Assembly (NCBI GenBank): GCA_914767715.1
Contig: OU612071.1
Location: 9,409,493 to 9,473,492 of the forward strand
Length of the DNA: 64,000 nucleotides
Source: Membranipora membranacea
Lineage: Eukaryota > Bryozoa > Gymnolaemata > Cheilostomatida > Membraniporidae
Direction: 5' to 3'
Shown here: positions 34,421 through 46,199 of the stretch, in pieces
Numbering within the stretch: the stretch's first letter is position 1
How the letters are laid out: every line of letters begins with the position of its first letter
The notes under the pieces: model-generated
What the model saw: only the letters and a program-made list of their open reading frames with translations
Databases searched by the model: none
What the model was told of the DNA's origin: nothing
Position numbers and translations under genes: made by a program

Positions 34421-34450
34421 ACTCATATTGCCTATAAAGGCAATATGAGG
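34421..34450. repeat. Short hairpin
   Basis: CTCATATTGCC, a six-base loop, then GGCAATATGAG: an 11-bp perfect stem. Function unknown. Confidence 0.7.
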
Positions 34451-34604
34451 GGTAGGAGTTTCAGAGACTTTTTGATATCGTTAGAAAGCTGAAAATAGCT
34501 TAATTTGCATGACAAAAAAAAATGAAATTTTATGAAAATATTACATGATTACCGAATATCCTTCATCATGATCATTCTCTGAAGCGGAACCAGTAAATTT
34601 CCTG

Positions 34605-34682
34605 TTACCCCTGCCACCCTTGCCACCCCTACCACCCCTGCACCCACCATATCTGCCACCCCTGCCACATCTACCCCTGGAT
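34605..34682. repeat. Short tandem repeat, GCCACCCCT units
   Basis: Runs of imperfect 9-bp units (CTGCCACCC, TTGCCACCC, CTACCACCC). C-rich top strand. No coding role seen. Confidence 0.65.
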
Positions 34683-35075
34683 TATCATGCATCACATCTG
34701 TTCCATTCAGCCCTGAAAACCGAGTTTTATGCTGCTGCCAGGAGAGACAATCCTACTTGAAAAAAAAATTATTTTCAAATAATTTCCAAAATAACTACAG
34801 GTCTTTCATCCCGACATTTCTTCCATATAAGCTTTTACTTTGGCATGTACTGGGTTGAAAAATTGAAAGCAGCAGACATATCATTGTTAACCTGATGTAA
34901 GTAAAACATCATTTGATTCCCTATACAATAACTAGATATATGACACATGTATGCAAAGCTTCAGACGGTAATACCGCACACAAACTTTTATCACGTATCC
35001 AATTTGCCAGTTTTGGAGTTGCTCCCCCATCATCAGCGGCACACGAAGGCAGACCTGGTGAGATTCAACCCCATT

Positions 35076-35326
35076 ATGATTAGTAGTAGAATATTAGAAT
35101 GGTGGCTGAGATGAGAATACAGGGAAAGAGAAAGAGAGGGAGGCCAAAGAAAAGGTGGATGGATACAGTGAAGGATGACATGCTTAGATAGGGCCTCTCA
35201 GATGAAGATGTTGATGAAAGAATCAGATGGCATTCTCTGATAGAACTTGGTGCCCTGCAGGGCCGCCACCCATCTTGGAACATGGCGGACTAGATGAGAA
35301 AGGTGAGAAATGATTAGTAGTAGAAT
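35076..35326 (+). mobile_element. 5'-truncated LINE with 17-bp target duplication
   Basis: ATGATTAGTAGTAGAAT occurs at 35076-35092 and again at 35310-35326. Between them, 217 bp encode the tail of a non-LTR polyprotein: IQGKRKRGRPKKRWMDTVKDDM, then after one TAG, DERIRWHSLIELGALQGRHP and a final TAG. The GRPKKRW-D motif is typical of the C-terminus of several LINE pol proteins. It is a target-primed insertion cut short at its 5' end. Confidence 0.85.
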
Positions 35327-35987
35327 TAGTCTCTTCCCTCTGATGATGGGCAGATATTTAAAAAGGTATGGATGGATTGATATATTACAATCACTGACAA
35401 AAAGCTGTGAAAAATCAGGTCTCTGTGGTAAAAGTTAAAAAGAATATTGTTTAGTGTGAGAATCAGTCTCAGCCCCAGGCACCTGTTTTACTAAATGGCG
35501 CAATAAGGTCCTGAAGGGCATTTATTTAGGAACCCATTTGTAAAGTGGTCTTCATCGTGTATGTATCTGAGTGCGAGTGTCTTAGTTTGGGTGGTCATCC
35601 GAGCATCAATATCAGGGTGCTTGATGCCTAGCTTGATGACCTAGCTAGCCATCACAGGTCTGTAGTTTATAAAAATTGGTAGGGGAAGCAAAAGTTTGTG
35701 GCGAGTTGGAAGCATCACAAGGAGGGGACCTGTAAGCTCCTCCCCAAGTAAATTAAGGCATATAATGAGCAAATGGAAATTCCAGAGGAGCTGATTCTGA
35801 GACAGATTTATTCAATGATAGTGTTTTTAGGACATTGTATTTAGCTTTCTAGGGGAGGCAGTGCCTCCCTGCCTCCCCCATTACTACGGGCCTGTCATCA
35901 TGAATATGACTTTGATTTGTTTAGGCTCCCCTAGCACTACGGGCCTGGAAAGTTTTCCAACAAGATAATCTACACACCTCGTTGGCT

Positions 35988-36200
35988 TAGAATGCAACCG
36001 TCCTAAATGATAATTGACTTTTTGTGTTGACTATTTCTATATAGGAAAATGCAAAGTTGAAACTTCAATGGGAATGAATTAACATTTTTAAACATTAGAC
36101 ATCTTTAAAATTGTGGTGACATCACAGTCGGGAATGTTTAATTTCGAAAATGTAAAAAATTCAATTTTTTAATTTCATCATTTAGGACGGTGACATTCTA
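35988..36200. mobile_element. 213-bp MITE
   Basis: TAGAATGCAACCGTCCTAAATGAT at the left and its reverse complement with two mismatches at the right. Ends in TA, compatible with a Tc1/mariner-type target, but this is not proved. Confidence 0.65.
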
Positions 36201-36635
36201 GGGCAGCGACCTAACAGCAGTTTCTAAGCCTAGACAGTGCGCAAAGTTCAAAATACCATATGTATATATTCCATGTTTATTCTGGAGAAGAATAAGTCCT
36301 TAGGACTTGTACCCAGAAAATAGAAAAATTGATAAAAATATGGTGTAGAATTAAAAAGACATGTAACTAAAAATCAAGAACAATGACAGGTAAAATTACA
36401 ACGTACACATACCTTCCACTACTGGAGTAATGACAAGTTTACAATTACAGGTTACTTCTTTTATTTCAAAATTTTTCTTACACTACTGATCAGCTCTCTC
36501 CATTTCCTCCTTCGTTTTGGAGCAAAATTCTGTTTAAATTTTTTGATCGGTGCAATGAATACTATTATATACCCGGGGTGCCATCACACTGGAGGCTCAG
36601 ACAACCCGCTACCGACAATTATGTAACGCAGTGGT

Positions 36636-36675
36636 AGGACTAGCCTGTCTTGACAAATCTTGTCAAGACAGGCTA
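36636..36675. repeat. Hairpin
   Basis: AGCCTGTCTTGACA, a short loop, then TGTCAAGACAGGCT: a perfect 14-bp stem. It could be the remains of a small palindromic element. Confidence 0.7.
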
Positions 36676-36679
36676 TGAT

Positions 36680-38260
36680 GGGATATGGTATTGATACCAG
36701 GTAAAATGGTATTCTTCAGAGCTTTCCATAGTTTGATACTACTCAGTTTCCTCAATTAATAGCTTTGGAGCCTACTACTAGCCACCTCAGATAGCGAAAA
36801 ATTTAGAGCTAGCAAAAATGTCACCCCCTAACTGGCTTAACCAAACTCTAGTTAAAATTTATTCCTCTAAGGTATTTAGAATCCTTAATTGATAGTTCTG
36901 GAGTCAATTTAACCCTATAAATTATTCCTGAAAAATTGAAATCATAAGGCTAATTGAGTATAACTACAACGATAACTTAGAACCATTAATTTTATTACGT
37001 TTTAAAAAACTGATTTCTCCGGAAATGTTCCACACGAGAATAAAAAAAAACATCATATTCCTCAGAGATAATTATATTATTAATTTATTAATGAACTAGT
37101 TGATCAAGCAAAACGTACAGCATTGGAATGATAAAACATCTAATCATGATAGAACAATTTAAATGTACCATAACAAGATATATGTGGCCGCAACCGCCGA
37201 GAAGTATTCTATAAACTCCTGCAATTGATGAGATATTAGCCAATGCGTTTGTTCATAACCTATTGGTTGTCAGGTTAGTCTCATTCAACTCAACAGCCGA
37301 TCGGATGAGAGCCAACACTCTGGCTATTAGTAGCCCGCAAACAAACAAAAATACAGTCTTCAATGTTGTTAAATAAAACTAGAGCCCTGGTAATCGGGAG
37401 GGCGTAATGACAGAATATACCTGTGGTTTGATCGATGACAACACTATAATCTACCATTTTACAAGGGAAAGAGGGCAAACTCAGACATAGAAGAGCATAG
37501 TAACAACAGTCCCACAGTTTTCTGGAATTCCCGCTATCACTAGGGAATTCCCCAGTAGTGCATTGTGGGATATTATTTGCCATGCCCTGCAAATTAACCT
37601 TAAAAAGTCGTATTCCTGATGGATGGATGGATAAGAACTGTCAGTTGTTTCTAATACAGTTTTTACACTAAGACGCACAATGGGCCGCTAATTGCCAAAA
37701 ACGCTGCCGGTAAAAGGGGAAGTGATCAAAAAATGATGATATGTTTTCAAAAAATCCAAAATCTGAAGGAACATGTCATGTTTAGTGGATATACAACTTT
37801 ACATGGGTCTGCTATCATAAAAAGCTGAGATGCGGCTAACAACGGTTGCAATACTGCTTTTATCTCCTGTATATAACTATCATTAGAGCACAACTACTTT
37901 TTCAATTATGCTGCTGCCTAAAAAAGAGGCTTAGGATGTTCGTATTGATCGGATTTTTTTATGGTGACTGTGTACTGACCCTCCCATCGCATGACACCAG
38001 TTTTTTATGCTCTGAGTGTGTCATTTTTCAAATAGTGCATATTCTTAGATTCTTAGGCGCATCGATCTAGGCTAGCCAGTGAGTCAGCTCTATCCTGATC
38101 GGCTGTTTGGTGGGAAACACTATGTTTCCATATGTTGACGTGACATCGGATTTAGGGCTAATTGATAGATAGGATTAGCATTCGGGTTGACTTCCACATT
38201 GTTTCGCTTCAACTAATGCGAATTCAGGAACCATTTTGGTTCGCATTGGATACATAAGGT
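36680..38260. other. Non-coding, no gene seen
   Basis: ORFs up to 100 codons without recognisable similarity or splice support. AT-rich with no repeat structure I could resolve. Confidence 0.35.
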
Positions 38261-38264
38261 AGAT

Positions 38265-38345
38265 GAATGGATAGCGCACATGCACAAAATGGCTTCAATG
38301 CGGGAGTCCCGAGTTTAAATGTCGGCCGCGGCAGATATTTTCCAT
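38265..38345 (+). repeat. Degenerate tRNA-like SINE fragment
   Basis: GATGAATGGATAGCGC (A-box-like) and CCCGAGTTTAAATGTC (B-box-like) with 3' GGCCGCGGCA. Decayed. Confidence 0.45.
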
Positions 38346-38915
38346 GGGTTTTCATCATTGAAATCGTAAGCATTCATCATTCGCCAAGTGAGTGGAGCAC
38401 TCATTTGTAGCATGGGACAGTAGTGAAATAGAGTCAATTTCAGGTCACTGAAAATACCTATTGAGATGAAGTGAAAGTGTTTAGTTGGCACAGCTGATGC
38501 CACCTTCTTCAACAACCGGAGCGTTTAATTCGGACTACAGTTAGCCTTAGTATCCAAATCCTGCCAGCTAACAATGCATTTAACCACCGCTCATCCCTTA
38601 TTTTATAGGAGCTAATGAACTAATGCAAAAGAATCTACCTTACATACAGCTGTCAAGAATCCAAAACAGATGGACCTGAATTGTCAGTTTTGATGCTGGG
38701 GAAATAGTTCAAGCCAACTTTTATTAGGTAAATACATAACCCTGCCACCGAACATATATACAGCTATGAATATCGAAGGCCCAGTTCAAAATCTGCAGAC
38801 CCAATTATAGAGGAGGAAATCACAAAGATCAGAATCTTGCGAGAAAAGCTATCAGCAATTTCTGCAAAAGAGACTGCCTAATATTTACTATCCTCTGTCA
38901 CAACATTTTTTTTAT

Positions 38916-39218
38916 ATGAGAAGTATTACTAAGACATTTGTGTGGACATCCATGGCTCGAAGCGTCAGCAGCAATGCTCTAAAGTATCTGTACCATTGCA
39001 GAATCATGCTCTCACCAAAGCCATCAAAAAGAAAAGACATCAAAAGAAAGTTCTGCATGTGCGATGTTTATGGGTATGATGAGTTATTAAAATACCATTT
39101 CCTCTTGCTTCTAATTCGCAGAGGCTGCCCACCCTCTATGCTTGTACAGCCAGTATTCTTTCTTGCTTACTATCATGGGTTGTCACTTGAATACAGCTCA
39201 AAACTAGGTATTTCCTGA
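38916..39218 (+). other. 100-codon ORF, possible retroelement integrase scrap
   Basis: The start, RSITKTFVWTSMARSV, resembles the stretch around the zinc-binding region of Ty3/gypsy integrases, where F-V-W-P-S/G-M is common, but the cysteine pair does not follow properly. Rest unrecognised. Weak call. Confidence 0.25.
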
Positions 39219-40208
39219 TCGTTCTGGCTGGAACACTTTACCCTGCCTTAGCTGCGAACAAACAAACAAGGATCAGGGTCTCATCATATGTTCATCTGGC
39301 TGGTAATGATAATACAAACTGCCTTGCTGGTGTAACGGTGACCAACATGTGTGATATTGCATGATTTGAGTGCAGTTTCTCATAATCCCTATTGTCTGGC
39401 CAGTATGTGACAATAGTCTCTATGAATCTCATCTGTCTAACCATCAAATGTTGTTGCTTTTATTAGAATGATTTGTTTGATACAACCTCATTTGCTCAGA
39501 ACAGCAGCAACACAATTTGAGTTTCAACAATACATGACTTTAATTATAACTAGAATAATAATAAGATGATAATTATGATAAGATAAGATTTATTTTAAAA
39601 GCATCTACAGAACAATTTCGAGAAATCGTTGTAATGGAGTATTTTGTAGAAAAAAATGCCCTGAATAATGAGCGTGAATAAAAATCATGAAATTGGGGTA
39701 TCAACTGTTTGGCTGGGTCTAAATAAGAGTACTTTTGCCTTATTTTTTAAATTTGAATTGCATGGAACAATATCATAATACATCAGGTGAATTTGTTATG
39801 TGTATATTAGGTAATATAGGTATATTTTTGTGTCAGTGCCAGTGGTGCTAAATAGTAAAAGAGATAATTAAGTAGTCCAGTATGACACAGTTGTGCATAC
39901 AACTGTTATTCATCCACTCACATACCTCTTAACTGACCGGATTTGAAAATTGTGAAGGTTGATGTTTATATTAGGGTGAAACTTGCAGCTGAATACAATC
40001 TAAATAGAGAGCCCTAATAAAATTTTGGTTGTCACTATTATGCATGATAAACCTCGACATCGCAATATGGTGTAAGAATATCCTAGAGCAGACATTTAGC
40101 CAACAGTAAATATCTATGGAAATATAAAATGTTGTAAGATTGTAGATTAAATAAACTCATAGCAAGGTTCATCAGGGATCGTGATAGTTTCTGGGGTTTC
40201 TGTGATGT

Positions 40209-41063
40209 TCAGGTATAGCATCTGACTCCTGCATCATCTGCGTGGTTGCAATCATTCACGCCCCACCTGCGCATAATATAGAGTAGTGAGTGAAAGTTTG
40301 CTAAACCTGATAAATCAACCGATTCAGCACACAAACATATTGCTTAGGGTTGTGGGGAACAACACACTATGACCTTTGACTAGAACTGTAAGCGCAGTAA
40401 AAGCATACACCTGTAGGAGTTCATGCTTTTATTCCTTTCAATTAAGATAAGAGGGTTAAACTATGTGGAGATGTAGTATTTTGCTTATGAATAAATACCG
40501 CCAATACATGATCTACCTACCCGCGGTGTTGACACAGTCCCAAATTAGTTTCTGAACCAGCACAATTTACATTGTCGAGGTAAATAGGACCGCTGCCTGC
40601 TCCAAACGTAGCTTCTCTGTAATAATGACTTGCTCCTCTGAAACAAAAGGGATCAGAGTAGGATATAGAGTGTAGGATCACGGTCTTATGTGATGCATTG
40701 TCATCATTAGTTTGCATTTTATTGGCTTTTGTACTCCAGCTGATGTATTATCACTTTTGTTCTGCCTCATTTCAGCAGTGAACTGTTTTCACATATTTCA
40801 TTTGAGGATGCATTAAATGTTTGTACAGGAAGAAGATGTGAATTAATTTAGGAATTCCTAAATTAATTCACATCAAAATTGAAGCAAGCGATTTTGTAAA
40901 GAATGCATTTACCTTTTGTAGCCTAAGCTCTTGCAGACAACATTGGCATTATTTTTGTTCCAAATATCATCACATACCGTACCCCATTCTTCTTGTGTAG
41001 TCCTCCGTACCTCGACTCTGCCACTGTTTGAAGTGCCACCAACTAGCCTGATGTATAATATAC
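40209..41063 (-). CDS. Copy C SRCR domain (three exons, intact)
   Basis: 41063-40913 (151 bp, phase 1 to 2), 40637-40521 (117 bp, 2 to 2), 40266-40209 (58 bp, to stop). Starts [17 protein letters not shown] and ends [12 protein letters not shown]. The family Trp is present (DDIWNKNNA), which serves as the reference for the break in copy B. Canonical donors GTAAAT and GTAGGT. Confidence 0.9.
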
Positions 41064-44000
41064 CTAAAATAATTAATTACTCATAATAACTTGTCATACA
41101 GGAGATAAATAGATGGTGAGATGCAGATCCTTTTACCTGATTATTAAGCCAATGTTCGAGACACAAAAAAACTAATCTCGAATCTCTTCTGCTGTGTGCT
41201 TGAACACCCATTCTGAATCGATCATAAGAAATGTTTGCTCTGTCTTTCTACTGATCACTCAAAGATTTTGGATAATTGCACAATTGATTGCCGACCGAAT
41301 TAACTTTAAATGATATGTACTCTTGAATTTGGACATTATGCAAAATGAGAACATATTTCAACGAGTCTGAAAAATTTGACCACCCTCGATTAAATGAACC
41401 TGTGTTGAAGCTTGAAGGACAATCTGCCATTGATTCAAAATAGAAAACACACTAGCTGTATTGAGGAGATGTTAAGCAATTTTGAAAAAATTATATTGAA
41501 AGATCTGTTCTACATATTTGTGAAAGAAATGGCCATACAAAAGGCAATACCATCGGGCTGCAAAAACTTGGGATAGCCATTCCAGTAGGGAAGATAGAGA
41601 GGACTCTACGCATAGTTATGTAAGATATGGTTGCAGAGATGCTACACAAATTGATTGTGGTGATTTAAACAATAAGGATAAAGTGTGAGGTAATTCAAGA
41701 TAATTTCCGACTTGGTTCGAAATAAGAATGAAAGAGGACACATTGATATTCACCAGTTTGCACAATCATCTTCAATGAAGATATCTGTCCAATAAATGGC
41801 TGTGTTAGTCTCTGTAATGAAGATATAGCGCTACTTGTAGAACTAGCTGCCCTCTGTAGTGATGTAATACTGCTATTTGCAGATCTAACTGATCCCTCAA
41901 GTGTTGATATCTTGCCGCTAGATGAATGGGTCTCAGTCTGCAAGACCAGCACACTGCTGCTTGTAGAATTAGCTGATCCCTCTAATAATGATATTCTACC
42001 TGTAGATATAAACAGTTTGAATGGATGACCTGATTATTCGTTGTCATCATAAAATTCTGTTCTGTTTGAAATTTTTCATTGGAACCTTTTGGTGATTTGG
42101 TGTCCTGTTATCAACAAACTTCAAAAAGGATATCATGCATATTATATGCTGATTATACCGTAATACTTCACTTATAAGGCGCCGGCCTTATAAGTGAAGC
42201 ACCTATCTCAGAAAAAATAAAAATGCCCTGGTTATAAAGCACCCCACAGCTATTAGGCACCCCTTTGAAAGGAGAACTGACCTCGATAAGATTCGAACTC
42301 GCAACATCAATGCACTGAACTATTCAGCCTCTTGTACCTATTCAGCCTAGTCAGCTATTCAGGTATTCAACCTACTCAGCCTCTATTCATCCCGCAAGGT
42401 TTTGGTCCAAGTCAAATATAAAAATGATTCAAATGATAGCCGTGCCTACATGCTCCTCTCTTATTTATTTATTTATTTATTTATTGAGGTTTTCTAAAAG
42501 TTTATAATTAAAGCAAATTAAAAATAACTTGTTGACCTCATACACATTAACATAGATACAAAAAATGACTTGAATAAAAAGATATAAGTGGTAGGGTGTT
42601 ACATACTATATAGTGTGTAGGATAATGAAAGCATGGTATCATAAATTCTTATAGGCGCCTTCACCTATAAGGCACACGCCTTATAGGTATAACAGTAATA
42701 AGAGCAGACAATAGTGGAGGCATTCATTTCCAAATTATGTGTGATTAACGATTGCATGAACTTATAAGCTTGGTTCAAAATGTTATTCAGCTAACCTAGA
42801 AATTCTCTATGAATCATTATACCCACTTTTTAATAAGGTAGTGAATCTCTAGGTTAGCTGTATCCCATTTTGCATCAAGTTTATAATATATTGATCATGA
42901 TAAGTTCACACGGTTCATAGATAGATACATTTGATGCGAGCAACTATATACAATGTCATCGGTTGGTCCTTTCTGAAGCATACTAAAATACATACAAGTC
43001 AACACAGTTCAGTTTAACAATTATTTTAAGATTGATAAACTTACGTCTTATTTGAGATAGAGCCTCAGAATGGTTTCCTCTTAAGTCATCAACATCATTT
43101 CGAGCCTCAAGAGAGACATTCGCTATTTTGCTCTGCAGCAGTGATACTGTGATAAAGGAAGAATAGTAATACTAATACTAAAACGCACTGATGCACACAT
43201 CAGCATAAGAATTGGGAGGGAGTATCTACTAGGTATTTAAATTCAATTATAAATGATTGTTCATTTATATTTCATATAAATTATGTCTTTGTGTCTTACC
43301 CTCATTCTGATACTGTTGAATGTGTGTGGTGATATTATTTATTGCAGAAGTGATGTATAGTTGGTAGTTTTCCCTCAGCAAGTTGTCTTCATGGTTTTGC
43401 TGAATCTGTAACATTTAAAAGGCCTACATCTCTGTCTGTTTTGTCTCACATATTTATTGGATACAGCATAATAAGTAAAATTGACAGAATAATAGTGCCT
43501 CTATAAATTATTTGTCATCATCATATTATTAAAAGGGCATAAATATAATAAATATGTTAAAGTTTTAACTTACTGCCTCATCTTTTGTATACAATACTGA
43601 TGTTGTATTGGTAATCCGATCATCTAGCACTTTTGATTGTCTCTGCCAATCTTCAACGTCAAGTTATGAAATATAAATGGTGCATTATTCAATTGAACAT
43701 ACGAGTCTAATGGTCAACGCAGCTTAAACTGCTCAATGTAGCCAGAATGTTGATATGTATGCCATATATGTTAGTTGGTATTTGTAGTGTTCAATTGCTG
43801 TCCGGTCAGCTGATTGTTGTATATCATTATCAAATTGCTTGTTCAACCAATCTATCAAGATACATGCTCCTTGAACATCAAATAAATATATTGTTCATTG
43901 TTTAAGTGACATAGTCTGCCTAGGCGATTAATATTGACAAGGAAATTATTTCTAACAACCAATCATGTTGTGTTTGATTTCATTTGAGCATAATTTATCC

Positions 44001-45645
44001 AATTAAGATCCATTAGTCAAGGATTGCAATTTTTTGCAAAAGCATCAAAACATTTAAATAGAGTTAATAAAAATAATATAGCTATCCTACTTTTCCTGAT
44101 ATAAATATTACATATTGCAATCTTATTGGTTGGACAATTGCATTCCTTTTTCCAAAAAGGAATGCAATTGATATTTGGTCACACCAACAGAGTTGGATGC
44201 GTTTTTGATGTCAGTTGATGTCAAAGGGTTCAATAAGAATGGATGACAAAATATTGTGTTAAATATTATATTTAACTAATTAAACAATTACTAATTAAAT
44301 AATTAAACTATTAATGATTAATAATTAATAATTAATGAATAATTAATAATTAATAAATAATAATTAGTAATTAAATAATTAAACTAATTACATTACATAA
44401 TTAAATAATAAAAAATTGCAATGTTGTTGGGTTTTGTGATTGACTTGTGTCAGTTGTCATAGACAATCAATTGGAATTTAGCCAACTTATGATCTCATAC
44501 ACCCAAACCAACTGAGCAAGATTTTCTGGGCTCCAATAGATGACAGATATTTGTTATGCTGATTTTCCAGTTTGCTTGTGTTGGACAGGGAACATTTGGT
44601 ATCTGGACATAATTTATTATTGGCAGTACACAATTATCAACAGGAAGAATTGGCAACCGCCATGTTATATTAGCTCAAATTTTTCAGACAGGATTTGGTC
44701 TTTCGTTAAGAGGCGCATATCGCAAAATCCAGCACTGCACTGCTTAAATATAACACCAAAGTCTGTATTTAGCTGCGATGCTGCAATACCTAACATCATT
44801 AAAATAAATTTTACCAGGGTATGATATGATATGATATAATGATGCAGTGTGAGGATTGGCACAAGCTGCAAACATTGAAATAAAGTCAATAATAACCATA
44901 AAGCCAAACAGTCAAAGTTTTTGCATTACTCCTTAGATCCCTGGGTCTCTCATATTGAATAATGTCTTGCAGTCTTATAGGCAAAACCTTCTAGCTCTGT
45001 ATCCAGGTGCAAATTTGCATTGCAATGTGTCTAATTTTCGATCTTTGGTCACAGATGGACTCTTGCTATGTCATTTAAAATACTTTGATTGAAATCTTAT
45101 TGGCCGAATCACTGGCTCTATGTACGTTCCGATCTATGGTCACAGAATGATTCCGCCTTCTCTCTTGCTAATAAAAAGATTTGATTGAACTCAAGGGGTG
45201 ATACAAATTGTCACATCTTAAGTATAAAAGACAAAATATTTGAAACGTCAGGGCGGGGATGCAATTGCTCTAATTCAGTTCCAGCTTGCAAGTAGCACAC
45301 TTTTGGAACCTTAAATAACTTATGCTCTGACCATACCAACTGATCCACATGATTCCTCTACCTGCACCTATATAGGCTCTTAAGGATTGATGCTTATTGT
45401 TCAACTTGTGACCCCGGTCATTATAATTTTTACTAGAAACTCACTCTGTGCCTGAGCTGACTGCTTTCCCATCTGGTCAATACGATCACCAAGTTCATTG
45501 ATCTTCATCACTGTGAGTATCAAAGCAGCACATGAGCCCAGCAGTGCGAGAGTAGAAATCAGTAGCAGAATGAGAACACACCTCTTGTCATACCCCTTTG
45601 ATTCATTTTTCTGGTTCGTTGGATAAGTTTCTTGCACATCTGGCC
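40209..45645 (-). CDS. Copy C: SRCR type II membrane receptor, first exon not found
   Basis: Eight exons on the minus strand: 45645-45445 (membrane), 43665-43574, 43405-43300, 43146-43045, 41999-41754 (coil), 41063-40913, 40637-40521, 40266-40209. All join in phase with no internal stop. The SRCR domain has six cysteines ([36 protein letters not shown]), the group A pattern, here split over three exons. The stalk has sequons NIT and NVS. The acceptor of the 43665 exon reads TTTCAT where copy A has TTTCAG, so normal use of that exon is doubtful. No first exon with a start codon in the right phase was seen upstream; a hAT-like element and unclassified DNA lie there. It would act at the cell surface, probably binding polyanionic or microbial ligands, as known for the family. 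Confidence 0.8.
40835..40874. repeat. Perfect 40-bp palindrome in copy C SRCR intron
   Basis: GATGTGAATTAATTTAGGAA is followed at once by its exact reverse complement, with a GGAATTCC centre and no loop. Such perfect palindromes can be unstable or artefactual. Confidence 0.9.
41754..41999 (-). CDS. Copy C coil exon
   Basis: 246 bp, phase 1 at both ends, acceptor CTACAG, donor GTGAAT. Serine-rich repeats ([22 protein letters not shown], then [13 protein letters not shown]) with hydrophobics at coil spacing. Homologous to the coil exons of copies A and B but with a different number of repeats. Confidence 0.85.
42158..42695. mobile_element. pogo/Tigger-like MITE in copy C intron
   Basis: The left tip CCGTAATACTTCACTTATAA and the right tip, read inverted as CTGTTATACCTATAAGGCG, are similar and each is flanked by TA. 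Each end also holds its own palindrome (CTTATAAGGC/GCCTTATAAG). Inside are a tRNA-like fragment and an ATTT microsatellite at about 42462-42485. Assignment to pogo is by tip style only. Confidence 0.5.
42283..42336 (-). repeat. tRNA-like fragment
   Basis: Minus strand GGCTGAATAGTTCAGTGCA (A-box-like) and GCGAGTTCGAATC (B box). Truncated. Confidence 0.4.
43574..43665 (-). CDS. Copy C stalk exon with mutated 3' splice site
   Basis: 92 bp and open, matching copy B exon 3 ([13 protein letters not shown]). The base pair before it is AT instead of AG (TATTTCAT). The next AG downstream, after TTGA, would restore phase 1 with the loss of five codons (DWQRQS retained). Skipping it together with the following 106-bp exon would also keep frame, since 92 plus 106 is 198. 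Confidence 0.7.
44265..44412. repeat. AATTA-type low-complexity repeat
   Basis: About 150 bp of TAATTAATAATTAA-like sequence made almost only of A and T, in the intron after the copy C membrane exon. Confidence 0.85.
44440..45400. repeat. Copy C intron block homologous to copies A and B
   Basis: Matches 14.2-15.0 kb in the same orientation and 19.55-20.7 kb inverted, including the CAGACAGGATTTGGTCTTTC segment. Supports duplication of genomic segments. Confidence 0.7.
45445..45645 (-). CDS. Copy C transmembrane exon
   Basis: 201 bp as in copy B. Reads [23 protein letters not shown], then a hydrophobic span ([20 protein letters not shown]), then [21 protein letters not shown] and donor GTGAGT. 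Two tandem acceptors (CAGCAG) give a choice of start; the second keeps phase 1. Confidence 0.85.
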
Positions 45646-46199
45646 CTGCTGTGTATGATAATAGTTGTAACAAATTATAAACAATTTAATAGTTGTATAA
45701 CATTATTTTGACATGGATCACTAGCGAGCTTTGCGATGTTACTTCAAACTGGTGAAATATACTGCACTCACAGTTTGAAATAGCCCAGGATAAAAAGGTC
45801 CAGAACTAAAAGTTGCATCTTGGAAAATTAGAGCTAAGCTTGATCGACTGAATGTAGAAAGGCCTGAGAGACAGATAATATTGCATGAACTTGAACATAG
45901 ATATTACAGCATTGAGTGGTGAACTCGGATTTCCAGAAACAGGCTGCATCAGACAGGAAGTAGGCAACTCAATATAAAAATACTGCCAACGGGCCATTAT
46001 GTACAAACTTTGGCCAACAACAGTGATCCTGTGTAATTTTTCCAAAAATGCTTTTTACGTGTGAATTTTCGCCGACCGATAAATCAATTTAATTCTGTTT
46101 TTTAATTATACACGCATGAACAAAATCACTCTTAATATTGCTTCAAGCCCATGAATTGTTGATTTGTTATGATAAATTTAAAAAAGAAAGTCAGTTGTG

